A stretch of 64,000 bases of DNA from the NCBI RefSeq assembly GCF_900105725.1, contig NZ_FNLM01000034.1, forward strand, positions 1,984,001 to 2,048,000, in the 5' to 3' direction. The notes beneath the pieces are model-generated. The model did not search any database and had not been told where the DNA came from. It saw nothing but the letters and a program-made list of their open reading frames with translations. This DNA is from Gordonia westfalica. Its GTDB lineage: Bacteria > Actinomycetota > Actinomycetes > Mycobacteriales > Mycobacteriaceae. Shown here one piece after another: positions 9,752 through 18,066 of the stretch. The stretch's first letter is position 1. Every line of letters starts with the position of its first letter. The translations under genes and the position numbers were made by a program.

Positions 9752-9834
9752 GCCGGGTTTCGTCCCTGGAGGGAGGAATTGCGGACGGAATCGTACGCTG
9801 TCACTCGTCACGAACATGTGAGCGGAGAACGAGC

Positions 9835-11364
9835 ATGGCGGAGCGCATCGAGATCGGAGCCGGCGACGGCAGATCCGTCGTGGAGAACCCGGGCGACAAG
9901 GGCCTGCGAATCGGTTCGATCGGGCTGATGGGCAACGTCATCATCGGCTTGTCCGCCGTCGCACCGGCTTACAGCCTCGCCGCGACCCTCGGATTTGTGG
10001 TCGACAGCGTCGGCGACAAGGCGCCGGCGATGTTCGTCCTCGCGTTCTTCCCGATGTTGCTGGTGGCCTTCGCTTATCGCGAACTGTCCCGCGACACCCC
10101 GGACTGCGGCACCACCTTCACCTGGGGCACAAAGGCTTTCGGGCCGTGGATCGGCTGGATCGGCGGGTGGGGCCTGGCGGTCTCGGCGATCATCGTGCTG
10201 GCCAACGTCTCCGAGATCGCCGCGCTGTACCTGTTCCGGTTCCTCGGCCTCGACGCCCTGGCCGACAGCCTTCTCGCGAAGCTCCTGCTCGGCAGCTTCT
10301 TCATCATCGCCATGACCTGGATCAGCATCCGCGGCATCGTCATCAGCGAACGCATGCAGGCGGTCCTGATGTTCATCCAGTTCGCGGTGCTCATCGTCGC
10401 GAGCGCGATCGCGCTGATCAAGGTGGGGACGGGACGCGCCGGCGAGCAGGCGGTCGACCCCCGGTGGTCCTGGTTGTGGCCCAGCGGCCTCGACCAGTCG
10501 CAGATCGCCGCCGCGACCATCCTGTGCATCTTCATCTACTGGGGGTGGGATGCGTGCCTGGCGATCAGCGAGGAGACCAGAGACCCCGACAAGACCCCGG
10601 GCCGCGCGGCTCTGCTCACGTGCGTGATCCTGGTGGCCACCTATGTGCTCGTCGCCTACGCGATCCAGTCCTTCGCCGGCTTCGGCGACACCGGGATCGG
10701 GCTCGGGAACGACGCGAACAACGAAGACGTGCTGACGATTCTCGGAGACCCGGTGGCGGGTGCGGTCATGTCGTCAGCCCTGCTGCTGACCGTCTGCGTC
10801 TCCGCGCTGTCGTCGACCCAGTCGACGATCCTGCCCACCGCACGCGGCAGCCTGTCGATGGCCGTCTACAAGGCACTGCCCGAGAAGTTCGCCTCGATCC
10901 ACCCGCGCTACATGACGCCCGCCTTCGGTACCGCCGTGATGGGCGCCGCGGCACTGACCTTCAACCTGGTCCTGTCCCTGCTCAGTCAGGACACGCTCGC
11001 CGACTCCATCGCCTCCCTCGGGCTGGCGGTCGCGTTCTACTACGGCATCACCGCCTTCGCCTGCGTCTGGTACTTCCGCTCGACGCTGTTCTCCTCCGCA
11101 CGCCACTTCTTCCTGCGCGGCCTCTTCCCGCTCCTCGGCGGCCTCGCGATGGCCGCGGCCTTCATCCGTTCGGCGATCGACATGATCTCCCCTGACTACG
11201 GGGCCACCTCGGTCGGCGGTATCGGTGGTGTGTTCGTGCTCGGCGTGGGCATGCTGGTCCTCGGCATCCCGCTGATGCTGGCCTGCTTCGCCCACAACAG
11301 CGACTTCTTCCGGGGCAAGACGCTGACCGCGACCACCGAGGTGAAGGTTCCCGATGTCTACTGA
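9835..11364 (+). CDS. APC-family amino acid/polyamine permease
   Basis: 509-residue integral membrane transporter with about 12-14 hydrophobic segments. The first helix has the APC signature LMGNVIIGLSAVAPAYSLAA, and IYWGWDACLAISEETRDP lies near helix 8. It probably imports amines or amino acids by cation symport. The ATG at 9835 follows GGAGAACGAGC; the upstream open frame is not conserved. It overlaps the following UspA gene by 11 bases and heads a locus of amine-degrading enzymes, which suggests a polyamine or GABA-type substrate. Confidence 0.88.
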   Translation: MAERIEIGAGDGRSVVENPGDKGLRIGSIGLMGNVIIGLSAVAPAYSLAATLGFVVDSVGDKAPAMFVLAFFPMLLVAFAYRELSRDTPDCGTTFTWGTKAFGPWIGWIGGWGLAVSAIIVLANVSEIAALYLFRFLGLDALADSLLAKLLLGSFFIIAMTWISIRGIVISERMQAVLMFIQFAVLIVASAIALIKVGTGRAGEQAVDPRWSWLWPSGLDQSQIAAATILCIFIYWGWDACLAISEETRDPDKTPGRAALLTCVILVATYVLVAYAIQSFAGFGDTGIGLGNDANNEDVLTILGDPVAGAVMSSALLLTVCVSALSSTQSTILPTARGSLSMAVYKALPEKFASIHPRYMTPAFGTAVMGAAALTFNLVLSLLSQDTLADSIASLGLAVAFYYGITAFACVWYFRSTLFSSARHFFLRGLFPLLGGLAMAAAFIRSAIDMISPDYGATSVGGIGGVFVLGVGMLVLGIPLMLACFAHNSDFFRGKTLTATTEVKVPDVY

Positions 11365-12256
11365 GACCACCGAGACCCCGGCGACCGACCCGACCACCCC
11401 CCGGCTCACGGTCGGATACCTCGCGACGCCGTCCGGCGCCGACGGAGTCGTCCTGGCCGTCGCGCTCGCACGCGTCACCGGCGCCGCGATCGACCTCGTG
11501 TGCGTCGTCCGCCCGGTCCCCTACGACGGTCGGCCCGGACTCGCCCAGTACCAGCAGCGCATCGAGGCGCAGGCCGCCCGGTGGCTCGCCGAGGGCGCTG
11601 CGCTCATCCCTGAGGGTTTCCCCTACCGCACCGTCGTCGCCGTCAACGACTCCTTCACCGACGGCCTCGCGTCGCACGCCGTCGCGACCGAGTCCGAGAT
11701 GATCGTCGTCGGCGGCACCGGCGACGGGCTGTTACGCAGGCACACCCTCGGCACCATCAGCAACGAACTCGTCCACTCCTCGCCCGTCCCGGTCGCACTG
11801 GCGCCGCGTGGATATGCCGACCGGGTCGACGCGGTCCTGGACATGGTGACGGTCGCCGTCCCGGTCAAACCCGGCACCGACAATCCGCTTCCGTTCGCCG
11901 AGAAGCTCGCCGAACGCGCCGAACTCGACCTCCGGCTGCTGTCACTGGTCTCCCTCGAATCCCCCTTCGACGACGACTCGTCCCGCGATGCGCGAACCGC
12001 GCAGATCACCGTCGCGCGTGAGCTTCTCGAGAAGACCCGGGCCGAGGTGAACAGTGAACTCGACGTCGACGTGCTCGTCGCCGACGGAGCAACCCTCGAC
12101 GAGGCACTCGCCAATCTGCCCTGGGACGCCAACGACATCGTCGCCATCGGTTCCGGCCACCTCGGATCGCCCAACCGGGTCTTCCTCGGCAGCACCGCCG
12201 CTCGTATCCTCCGGTGGACGACGGCACCGGTTATCGTGGTCCCCAAGAACCGCTGA
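11354..12256 (+). CDS. Tandem universal stress protein (UspA) domain protein
   Basis: 300 residues with two Usp domains. The first (about 18-155) ends with a partly degenerate GGTGDG...ELVHSSPVPVALAP. The second (about 160-298) has an ATP-type loop GSGHLGSPNRVFLGSTAARIL and ends TTAPVIVVPKNR. The start lies inside the permease gene (11-bp overlap), which implies coupled translation. Usp proteins paired with APC permeases probably bind ATP and modulate the transporter; this is inference. Confidence 0.85.
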   Translation: MSTETTETPATDPTTPRLTVGYLATPSGADGVVLAVALARVTGAAIDLVCVVRPVPYDGRPGLAQYQQRIEAQAARWLAEGAALIPEGFPYRTVVAVNDSFTDGLASHAVATESEMIVVGGTGDGLLRRHTLGTISNELVHSSPVPVALAPRGYADRVDAVLDMVTVAVPVKPGTDNPLPFAEKLAERAELDLRLLSLVSLESPFDDDSSRDARTAQITVARELLEKTRAEVNSELDVDVLVADGATLDEALANLPWDANDIVAIGSGHLGSPNRVFLGSTAARILRWTTAPVIVVPKNR

Positions 12257-12299
12257 CGCTGGAGTCCGCAGCATCCCGATCCCGAGGACCGACACCGAC

Positions 12300-13058
12300 G
12301 TGACCGACGACCGCCCGCGCGTGCTCGAGATCCGACACGCCGACTCGGAACCACCGGGTTCCTACGGCCCACCGCTCCACGATCTCGCCGACGTGACGAC
12401 GCTGCGGATCTGGCGCGAACCCGTACCCACCGACCTCAGCGGATTCGACGCCATCGTGACCCTCGGTGGCGCAATGGGAGTCGGTGACGTACAGCGCATC
12501 CCGTGGATCGTCGATGAGATCGATCTGCTGCGACGCGCACTCGGTCTCGGCATCCCGATCTGGGGCGTATGCCTGGGCGCGCAGATGCTGGCTGCCGCAC
12601 TGGGCGGGGACGTGTACACGAGCACGGATCCCGAGGTCGGCATCCACTCCGTCACCCTGAACGACGCAGCGGCCACCGACCCCGTGTGGGGCTTCGCGGC
12701 CGGTACGGCCCTCGAACCCGCCGCCGGCACCGTGCCCACGGAATTCGACGTCGTGCAATGGCATTTCGACACGTTCACCCTGCCGCCCGGTGCGACACTG
12801 CTGGCGTCGTCGGCGATGTGTGTCAATCAGCTGTACCGCCACGGGAATTCGTACGGCGTGCAGTTCCACCTCGAGGCCGGCGGACAACTCGTCGGTGAGT
12901 GGCTCGACTCGCCGGGGTCCCGGTCGCTGATCACCGAGACGATCGGCGCCGAGGCCACCGACCGGTTCGCCGCCGACGCCGCGGACACGGAATCGGTCAC
13001 CGTGCCGCTGGCGCGCACGGTGCTGACCCGGTGGCTGAGCGGTCTCACACGGGGGTGA
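12300..13058 (+). CDS. Class I glutamine amidotransferase-like protein
   Basis: 252-residue single-domain GATase1. The nucleophile elbow is GVCLGAQ with Cys near residue 90, and VQFHLE gives the His/Glu pair near residues 187-189. QWHFDTF is also conserved in this family. Its neighbours suggest a PuuD-like role in hydrolysing a gamma-glutamyl intermediate of polyamine breakdown, although PuuD itself belongs to another GATase1 branch. The GTG at 12300 gives a full-length domain; no strong ribosome-binding site was seen. Confidence 0.82.
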   Translation: MTDDRPRVLEIRHADSEPPGSYGPPLHDLADVTTLRIWREPVPTDLSGFDAIVTLGGAMGVGDVQRIPWIVDEIDLLRRALGLGIPIWGVCLGAQMLAAALGGDVYTSTDPEVGIHSVTLNDAAATDPVWGFAAGTALEPAAGTVPTEFDVVQWHFDTFTLPPGATLLASSAMCVNQLYRHGNSYGVQFHLEAGGQLVGEWLDSPGSRSLITETIGAEATDRFAADAADTESVTVPLARTVLTRWLSGLTRG

Positions 13059-13071
13059 ACCCCGGGCCGGG

Positions 13072-14505
13072 TCAGCTGTCGAAGCCCAGCCCGACCCTGT
13101 CCAGCAGGGTGAGCCACGCACCCCGACGCCCGTTGCGGCGTTCGCTGCGCGCCATCTGCCGGCGGGTCAAGGTGATGCCCGCCCACCGGACCGGTTCAGG
13201 CGGGAACGGTAACGGCTTGCGGCGCACCATCTCCAGGGCGGTGCGTTCGGTCCGCAGACCGTCGACGAGGTCCAGCGCGGTCGCGGCGGCGAAATGCGAG
13301 GCACCGACGCCGAGCCCGGTGAAGCCCACCGCCGTCACCACCCGCCCGCCGTGCGAGGTGTCCCAGAAGGCGCAGAACCGCGAGCAGGTGTCGATCACCC
13401 CACCCCATGTGTGCGTCGCGGTGATCCCCTCGAGTTGCGGGAACATCTGGAGCAGATGCTCGCCGAGCAGTGCCCACTCGCCGGGCTGGTGGGCGCGGCG
13501 CGGGTCGTCGTCGGACCCGAAGTGGTACGGCGCATCCCAGCCGCCGAACAGGATCCGGTTGTCGGCGGTGAGCCGGAAGTAGTGGAACCGTGGACCGCTG
13601 TCGGCGAGCCCCTCGCGTCCGGACCAGCCGAGCGAGGCGAGGCGGTCGTCGGACAGCGGCTCGGTCATGAGCGCGTAGTCCCACACGGGGACCGTGTAGA
13701 GACGCAACCTGCGGACCAGGGCCCGGCTCGCCGACGTCGCGACCACGACCCGCCCGGCACGCACCTGTCCGTATCCCGTCCGGGCACGGACCGACCCACC
13801 CGAGGACCCCGCGGACGACAGCCCCAGCACCTCGCTGTCCTCGAAGATCCGGACGCCGAGCCGTTCCGCGGCGTCGGCGAGACCGAACGCGAGTTTGGCG
13901 GGATCGATGATCATGACGTGGGGGTCGTAGAGGGCGCCGCGGACCATCGGTGAGTCGACGCGCTCGCGTGCCGCCGCCGCGTCGAGCAGCACGAGTTCCT
14001 CACCGAGCGCCTGACCTGCTGCCGCCGTCTCGGCGAGGTCGTCGTACTGCCAGTCGGTGGTCGCGAGGTCGAGTTCGCCGGTGCGCTCGACGTCGGCGTC
14101 GATGCCCAGACGGTCGAGCGTGTCCTCGATGGCGTCGAGCGTCTCGCGGCCCATGCGCAGCAGCGTCGGCATCTCGTCGCGGAAACGCTGCAGACCGTTG
14201 CCGAGTCCATGCGTGAGGCTGGCGGCGCAGAAGCCGCCGTTGCGTCCGGAGGCGTGTTCGGCGATCCGATCGCGTTCGACGAGCACGACCGATCGGCCCG
14301 GATTGCGCTGTGCCGCTTGCACCGCCGCCCACAGTCCGGTGAAGCCACCCCCGATCACCAACAGGTCGGCGGTGGTCTCCCCGACAAGCCGGGGCCGGGG
14401 TTCGGGACGCAGGTCTCGGTCGAGCCAGTAGGGACTGGCCGCGGCCCGCGCGACCATCTCGACACCACGTGGGGTCGGCTGCGAGGCCCACATCCGAGCA
14501 GTCAC
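13072..14505 (-). CDS. FAD-dependent amine oxidoreductase (DAO family, PuuB-like)
   Basis: 477 residues. The N-terminal dinucleotide-binding motif LLVIGGGFTGLW is near residue 47, and ERDRIAEHASGRNGGFCAA is the second FAD-binding segment of the DAO family. The C-terminal GFTGLGVGASHFAA completes the FAD site. Related proteins include gamma-glutamylputrescine oxidase. The GTG at 14503-14505 is chosen because it overlaps the aldehyde dehydrogenase stop as GTGA; an ATG at 14544 would overlap by 43 bases. An oxidase and an aldehyde dehydrogenase in one operon would oxidise an amine to the aldehyde and then to the acid. Confidence 0.88.
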   Translation of the reverse strand: MTARMWASQPTPRGVEMVARAAASPYWLDRDLRPEPRPRLVGETTADLLVIGGGFTGLWAAVQAAQRNPGRSVVLVERDRIAEHASGRNGGFCAASLTHGLGNGLQRFRDEMPTLLRMGRETLDAIEDTLDRLGIDADVERTGELDLATTDWQYDDLAETAAAGQALGEELVLLDAAAARERVDSPMVRGALYDPHVMIIDPAKLAFGLADAAERLGVRIFEDSEVLGLSSAGSSGGSVRARTGYGQVRAGRVVVATSASRALVRRLRLYTVPVWDYALMTEPLSDDRLASLGWSGREGLADSGPRFHYFRLTADNRILFGGWDAPYHFGSDDDPRRAHQPGEWALLGEHLLQMFPQLEGITATHTWGGVIDTCSRFCAFWDTSHGGRVVTAVGFTGLGVGASHFAAATALDLVDGLRTERTALEMVRRKPLPFPPEPVRWAGITLTRRQMARSERRNGRRGAWLTLLDRVGLGFDS

Positions 14506-16001
14506 CCCTTCGAATCGCCCAAAGTGAAGATCGTTCGGTGCCATTCCTTTTCGGCGACGCCGTGCAGATCGCTCATGACGTGTTTGATCTGCAGGTACTC
14601 GTCGAGGGAGTAGGTCGACATGTCCTTGCCGAAGCCGGAGGCGCCGTAGCCGCCGTGCGGCATCTCGCTGATGATCGGGATGTGGTCGTTGATCCAGACG
14701 CATCCGGCCCGGATCTTCCGCGAAGCACGTTGTGCGCGATAGACATCGCGTGTCCACGCCGACGCCGCGAGGCCATACGGCGTGTCGTTCGCGCGGCGGA
14801 TCGCGTCGTCGTCGTCGGTGAAGCGGCTGACCGTGAGCACCGGTCCGAACACCTCGTCGCGGTAGATCTCCGAGTCCTCGGCGACATCGGCCACGAGCGT
14901 GGGCGGGTAGAAGGCACCCGGACCGTCGGGCACCGTTCCGCCGGTGACCACCCGCGCGCCGGCTTCGCGCGCACGGTCGACCATTCCGGCCACCTTCTCG
15001 CGATGGCGCCGGGAGATCAACGAACCCAGATCGGTTGCCGGATCGGTCGGATCGCCGATGACGACGCTCGACATGAGGTCGGCGACACCGTCGACGAAGT
15101 CGTCGTAGAGGGCGGGGGCGACGATCGCCCGGGTCGCCGCGGTGCAGTCCTGCCCGCCGTTGATGATCGAGCCCGCGACCGCACCGTGGATCGCGGCCTG
15201 CAGGTCGGCGTCGTCGAAGACGACGAACGGCGCCTTGCCGCCGAGTTCCAGCTGGATGCGCGCCCCGGTGGTGGCGGCCTGCGCCATCACCTGCCGGCCG
15301 ACCGCGCTCGAACCGGTGAAGGTCACCATGTCGACACCCGGATGCCCGGCCAGATGGGCCCCGGCGTCCGGACCGGTGCCGACGACGATGTTGAGGACCC
15401 CGTCGGGGAGTCCGGCCTCGGTGGCGATGCGCGCCATCGTGAGCGTGGTCAGCGGCGTGATCTCGGCCGGCTTCAGCACCACCGCACAACCGGCGGCCAG
15501 AGCCGGGATGACCTTCCACACCGCCATCTGCAGCGGGTAGTTCCACGGCGTGATGGTCCCGACGACGCCGACGGGTTCACGGCGGATGGACGAGGTGTGG
15601 TCACCGGAGTACTCCGCGCTCGCCTTGCCCTCGAGATTGCGCGCGACCCCGGCGAAGAACTCCACGTTGTCGATCGAACCCGGGACGTCGAACTCGGTCG
15701 CGAGCCGGACGGGCTTACCGGTGTGGGCGACCTCTTCGGCGATCAGGACATCCGACTCCGCGGTCAACGCCCTCGCCATCGCGAGCAGCACACCCGAGCG
15801 TTCGGCCGGGGTGGCGCCGCCCCAGGCCGGCTGTGCGGCGCGGGCGCTCGCAACCGCGGCGTCGACATCGCCACGACCTGCGAGTTTCACGGTCGCGACC
15901 GGATCATCCGTGGCAGGATTGACCACGATGTGATCGGCACCGGTCGAGTGATGGGGCTTACCGTCGATCCAGCCGGACGGAATGCTGGTTGGTGAGGACA
16001 T
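14502..16001 (-). CDS. Aldehyde dehydrogenase, probable gamma-aminobutyraldehyde type
   Basis: 499-residue NAD(P)-dependent ALDH. TPWNYPLQMAVWK is the cofactor-binding segment. The general base Glu is in LELGGKAP near residue 252, and the catalytic Cys is in NGGQDCTAATR near residue 286. DNDIP-like INDHIPIISEMPHGGYGASG near the C-terminus is typical of amino-aldehyde dehydrogenases (PuuC/Prr). It is first in a two-gene operon with the FAD oxidase and divergent from the Lrp/AsnC regulator. Confidence 0.9.
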   Translation of the reverse strand: MSSPTSIPSGWIDGKPHHSTGADHIVVNPATDDPVATVKLAGRGDVDAAVASARAAQPAWGGATPAERSGVLLAMARALTAESDVLIAEEVAHTGKPVRLATEFDVPGSIDNVEFFAGVARNLEGKASAEYSGDHTSSIRREPVGVVGTITPWNYPLQMAVWKVIPALAAGCAVVLKPAEITPLTTLTMARIATEAGLPDGVLNIVVGTGPDAGAHLAGHPGVDMVTFTGSSAVGRQVMAQAATTGARIQLELGGKAPFVVFDDADLQAAIHGAVAGSIINGGQDCTAATRAIVAPALYDDFVDGVADLMSSVVIGDPTDPATDLGSLISRRHREKVAGMVDRAREAGARVVTGGTVPDGPGAFYPPTLVADVAEDSEIYRDEVFGPVLTVSRFTDDDDAIRRANDTPYGLAASAWTRDVYRAQRASRKIRAGCVWINDHIPIISEMPHGGYGASGFGKDMSTYSLDEYLQIKHVMSDLHGVAEKEWHRTIFTLGDSKG

Positions 16002-16057
16002 ACCCCCGGAGTCTACCGCCGGCGTTGCGGATTCACGTGTCGAAAACAGGTATCACT

Positions 16058-16068
16058 ACGGTTTCCGT
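16058..16068. promoter_or_regulatory. Candidate Lrp/AsnC binding site 1
   Basis: ACGGTTTCCGT has 4-bp palindromic arms around TTT. A second copy starts 31 bases (three helical turns) downstream, in the divergent region between the aldehyde dehydrogenase operon and the Lrp gene. This spacing suits a dimer or octamer wrapping regulator. Confidence 0.45.
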
Positions 16069-16088
16069 CGTGAAAGTTGCGCATGGCT

Positions 16089-16099
16089 ACGGAATCCGT
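16089..16099. promoter_or_regulatory. Candidate Lrp/AsnC binding site 2
   Basis: ACGGAATCCGT is a perfect 11-bp palindrome about the central A. It is related to the site at 16058 and lies 13 bases before the preferred start of the Lrp/AsnC gene. A degenerate copy, ACGGAATCGT, occurs at 9785-9794 upstream of the APC permease. Confidence 0.5.
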
Positions 16100-16111
16100 C
16101 ACGATCATGGA

Positions 16112-16576
16112 GTGGCCGACCCTGCATCCACACCGCTGGACGCAACCGCGAAGAAGATCATCGAACTGCTTCAGACCGATGGTCGGAGCAGTTATGCCTC
16201 CATCGGAAAGATCGTGGGACTTTCCGAGGCCGCCGTCCGCAATCGCGTGCAGAAGCTCAGCGAGAGCGGCCTCATGCAGATCGTCGCGGTCACCGATCCC
16301 CTCAAACTCGGGTTCGCCCGGCAGGCGATGATCGGAATCCGATGCGTCGGCGACACCCAGGCACTGGCCGAGCGGCTCGCGGAACATCCCGAGATCGACT
16401 ACGTCCTGCTGACCGCGGGGTCCTTCGACGTCATGATCGAGGTCGTGTCCGAGGACGACGACCATCTGCTGGAGATCCTGAACAAGAAGGTGCGCGTGCA
16501 CCCGGAGGTCGTCGGTACCGAGACCCTCGTCTACCTCAAACTCGTCAAACAGCAATACAACTGGGGAACACGATGA
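16112..16576 (+). CDS. Lrp/AsnC family transcriptional regulator
   Basis: About 154 residues. The N-terminal AsnC-type helix-turn-helix (DGRSSYASIGKIVGLSEAAV) is followed by the RAM ligand domain (AERLAEHPEIDYVLLTAGSFDVMIEVV). The open frame extends upstream, but the GTG at 16112 fits the usual start a few residues before the PLDATAKKI helix and leaves both palindromes outside the gene; a GTG at 16070 is an alternative. It is divergent from the oxidase/ALDH operon and precedes the aminotransferase by 16 bases. It is probably the local amine-responsive regulator. Confidence 0.85.
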   Translation: MADPASTPLDATAKKIIELLQTDGRSSYASIGKIVGLSEAAVRNRVQKLSESGLMQIVAVTDPLKLGFARQAMIGIRCVGDTQALAERLAEHPEIDYVLLTAGSFDVMIEVVSEDDDHLLEILNKKVRVHPEVVGTETLVYLKLVKQQYNWGTR

Positions 16577-16592
16577 CCGACTGGAAGTCACC

Positions 16593-17984
16593 ATGACACT
16601 GACCGCACCCTCGACACCCCCGAACTCCGCCGAGTCGCTCGGCGCGCGCAGCGCGGCTCATCTCTGGGGCCACTTCGCCCGGCACGGCGACGCCATCACC
16701 CCGCCGGTGATCACCCGCGGCGAAGGCGTCCGGATCTACGACGATCAGGGACGCAGCTATCTCGACGGCCTCGCCGGCCTCTTCGTCGTGCAGGCGGGCC
16801 ACGGACGCGAGGAGCTGGCCGAAGCAGCGGCAAAACAGGCCAAGGAACTCGCCTTCTTCCCCCTGTGGTCGTATGCGACGCCACCTGCCATCGAACTCGC
16901 GGAGCGACTCGCCGCCTACGCCCCCGGCGATCTCAACCGCGTCTTCTTCACCACCGGCGGCGGCGAGGCCGTCGAGAGTGCCTGGAAACTGGCCAAGCAG
17001 TACTTCAAGCTCGTCGGCAAACCCGGTAAGCACAAGGTCATCTCGCGGGCGGTCGCCTACCACGGCACCCCGCAGGGCGCACTGGCCATCACCGGCGTGC
17101 CGGCGCTCAAGGAAGCCTTCGAACCGTTGACGCCCGGCGCGTTCCGGGTGCCGAACACCAACATCTACCGAGCCGGCGACGGTATGTCCGAGGACCCGAA
17201 GAAGTTCGGGCGCTGGGCCGCCGACCGCATCGCCGAGGCGATCGAGTTCGAAGGCCCCGACACCGTGGCCGCCGTCTTCCTCGAGCCGGTCCAGAATGCG
17301 GGCGGCTGCTTCCCGCCGCCGCCCGGCTACTTCGAGCGGGTGCGCGAGATCTGCGACGAGTACGACGTCCTACTCGTCTCCGACGAGGTGATCTGCGCGT
17401 TCGGTCGCATCGGGTCGATGTTCGCCTGCGAGGACTTCGGCTACGTCCCCGACATCATCACCTGCGCCAAGGGCATGACGTCGGGCTACTCCCCCAACGG
17501 CGCGATGATCGCCAGCGACCGGCTCTTCGAACCGTTCCGCGACGGCACGACGACCTTCGCCCACGGCTACACCTTCGGCGGTCACCCGGTGTCGGCGGCG
17601 GTCGCGCTGGCCAACCTCGACATCTTCGAGCGCGAAGGCCTCAACGACCACGTCAAGACGCAGGCGCCGGCGTTCCGGGCGACACTCGAGAAGCTGTACG
17701 ACCTGCCGATCGTCGGTGACGTCCGCGGCGAGGGCTTCTTCTATGGAATCGAACTCGTGAAGGACAAGGCCACCAAGGAGACCTTCACGGCGGCCGAGTC
17801 CGAGCGCATCCTGCGCGGATTCCTCTCCACCGCACTGTTCGACGCCGGGCTCTACTGCCGCGCCGACGATCGCGGCGACCCCGTCGTCCAGCTCGCGCCG
17901 CCGCTCATCGCGGGTCAGGCCGAGTTCGACGAGATCGAGCAGATCCTCCGATCGGTCCTGGGCGAGGCGTACTCGCTGCTGTAG
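16593..17984 (+). CDS. Class III (omega) aminotransferase, probable polyamine/GABA type
   Basis: 463-residue PLP enzyme. TTGGGEAVESAWKLAKQY is the phosphate-binding region, SDEVICAFGR holds the cofactor Asp, and the Schiff-base Lys is in TCAKGMTSGY near residue 293. It transfers a terminal amino group from a diamine or omega-amino acid to pyruvate or 2-oxoglutarate. Its position before dacB matches the M. tuberculosis aminotransferase Rv3329 (from memory). It is co-directional with the Lrp/AsnC gene and probably co-transcribed. Confidence 0.9.
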   Translation: MTLTAPSTPPNSAESLGARSAAHLWGHFARHGDAITPPVITRGEGVRIYDDQGRSYLDGLAGLFVVQAGHGREELAEAAAKQAKELAFFPLWSYATPPAIELAERLAAYAPGDLNRVFFTTGGGEAVESAWKLAKQYFKLVGKPGKHKVISRAVAYHGTPQGALAITGVPALKEAFEPLTPGAFRVPNTNIYRAGDGMSEDPKKFGRWAADRIAEAIEFEGPDTVAAVFLEPVQNAGGCFPPPPGYFERVREICDEYDVLLVSDEVICAFGRIGSMFACEDFGYVPDIITCAKGMTSGYSPNGAMIASDRLFEPFRDGTTTFAHGYTFGGHPVSAAVALANLDIFEREGLNDHVKTQAPAFRATLEKLYDLPIVGDVRGEGFFYGIELVKDKATKETFTAAESERILRGFLSTALFDAGLYCRADDRGDPVVQLAPPLIAGQAEFDEIEQILRSVLGEAYSLL

Positions 17985-18066
17985 TCCGGGCCGTTGTAGT
18001 CCTCGCGGCCGGACGTCGGACACGTCGGGTTCGCACGTCCGGAGACCGCGTGGTTCCGCTGGTAAC

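Noticed and set aside
13072..15546. 824-residue fusion containing the FAD oxidoreductase
   Set aside because: The upstream ~350 residues are a shadow of the aldehyde dehydrogenase gene; the true start overlaps its stop.
17985..18013. Terminator after the aminotransferase
   Set aside because: TCCGGGCCG and CGGCCGGA pair only imperfectly with a 12-base loop and no T-run; too weak to call.
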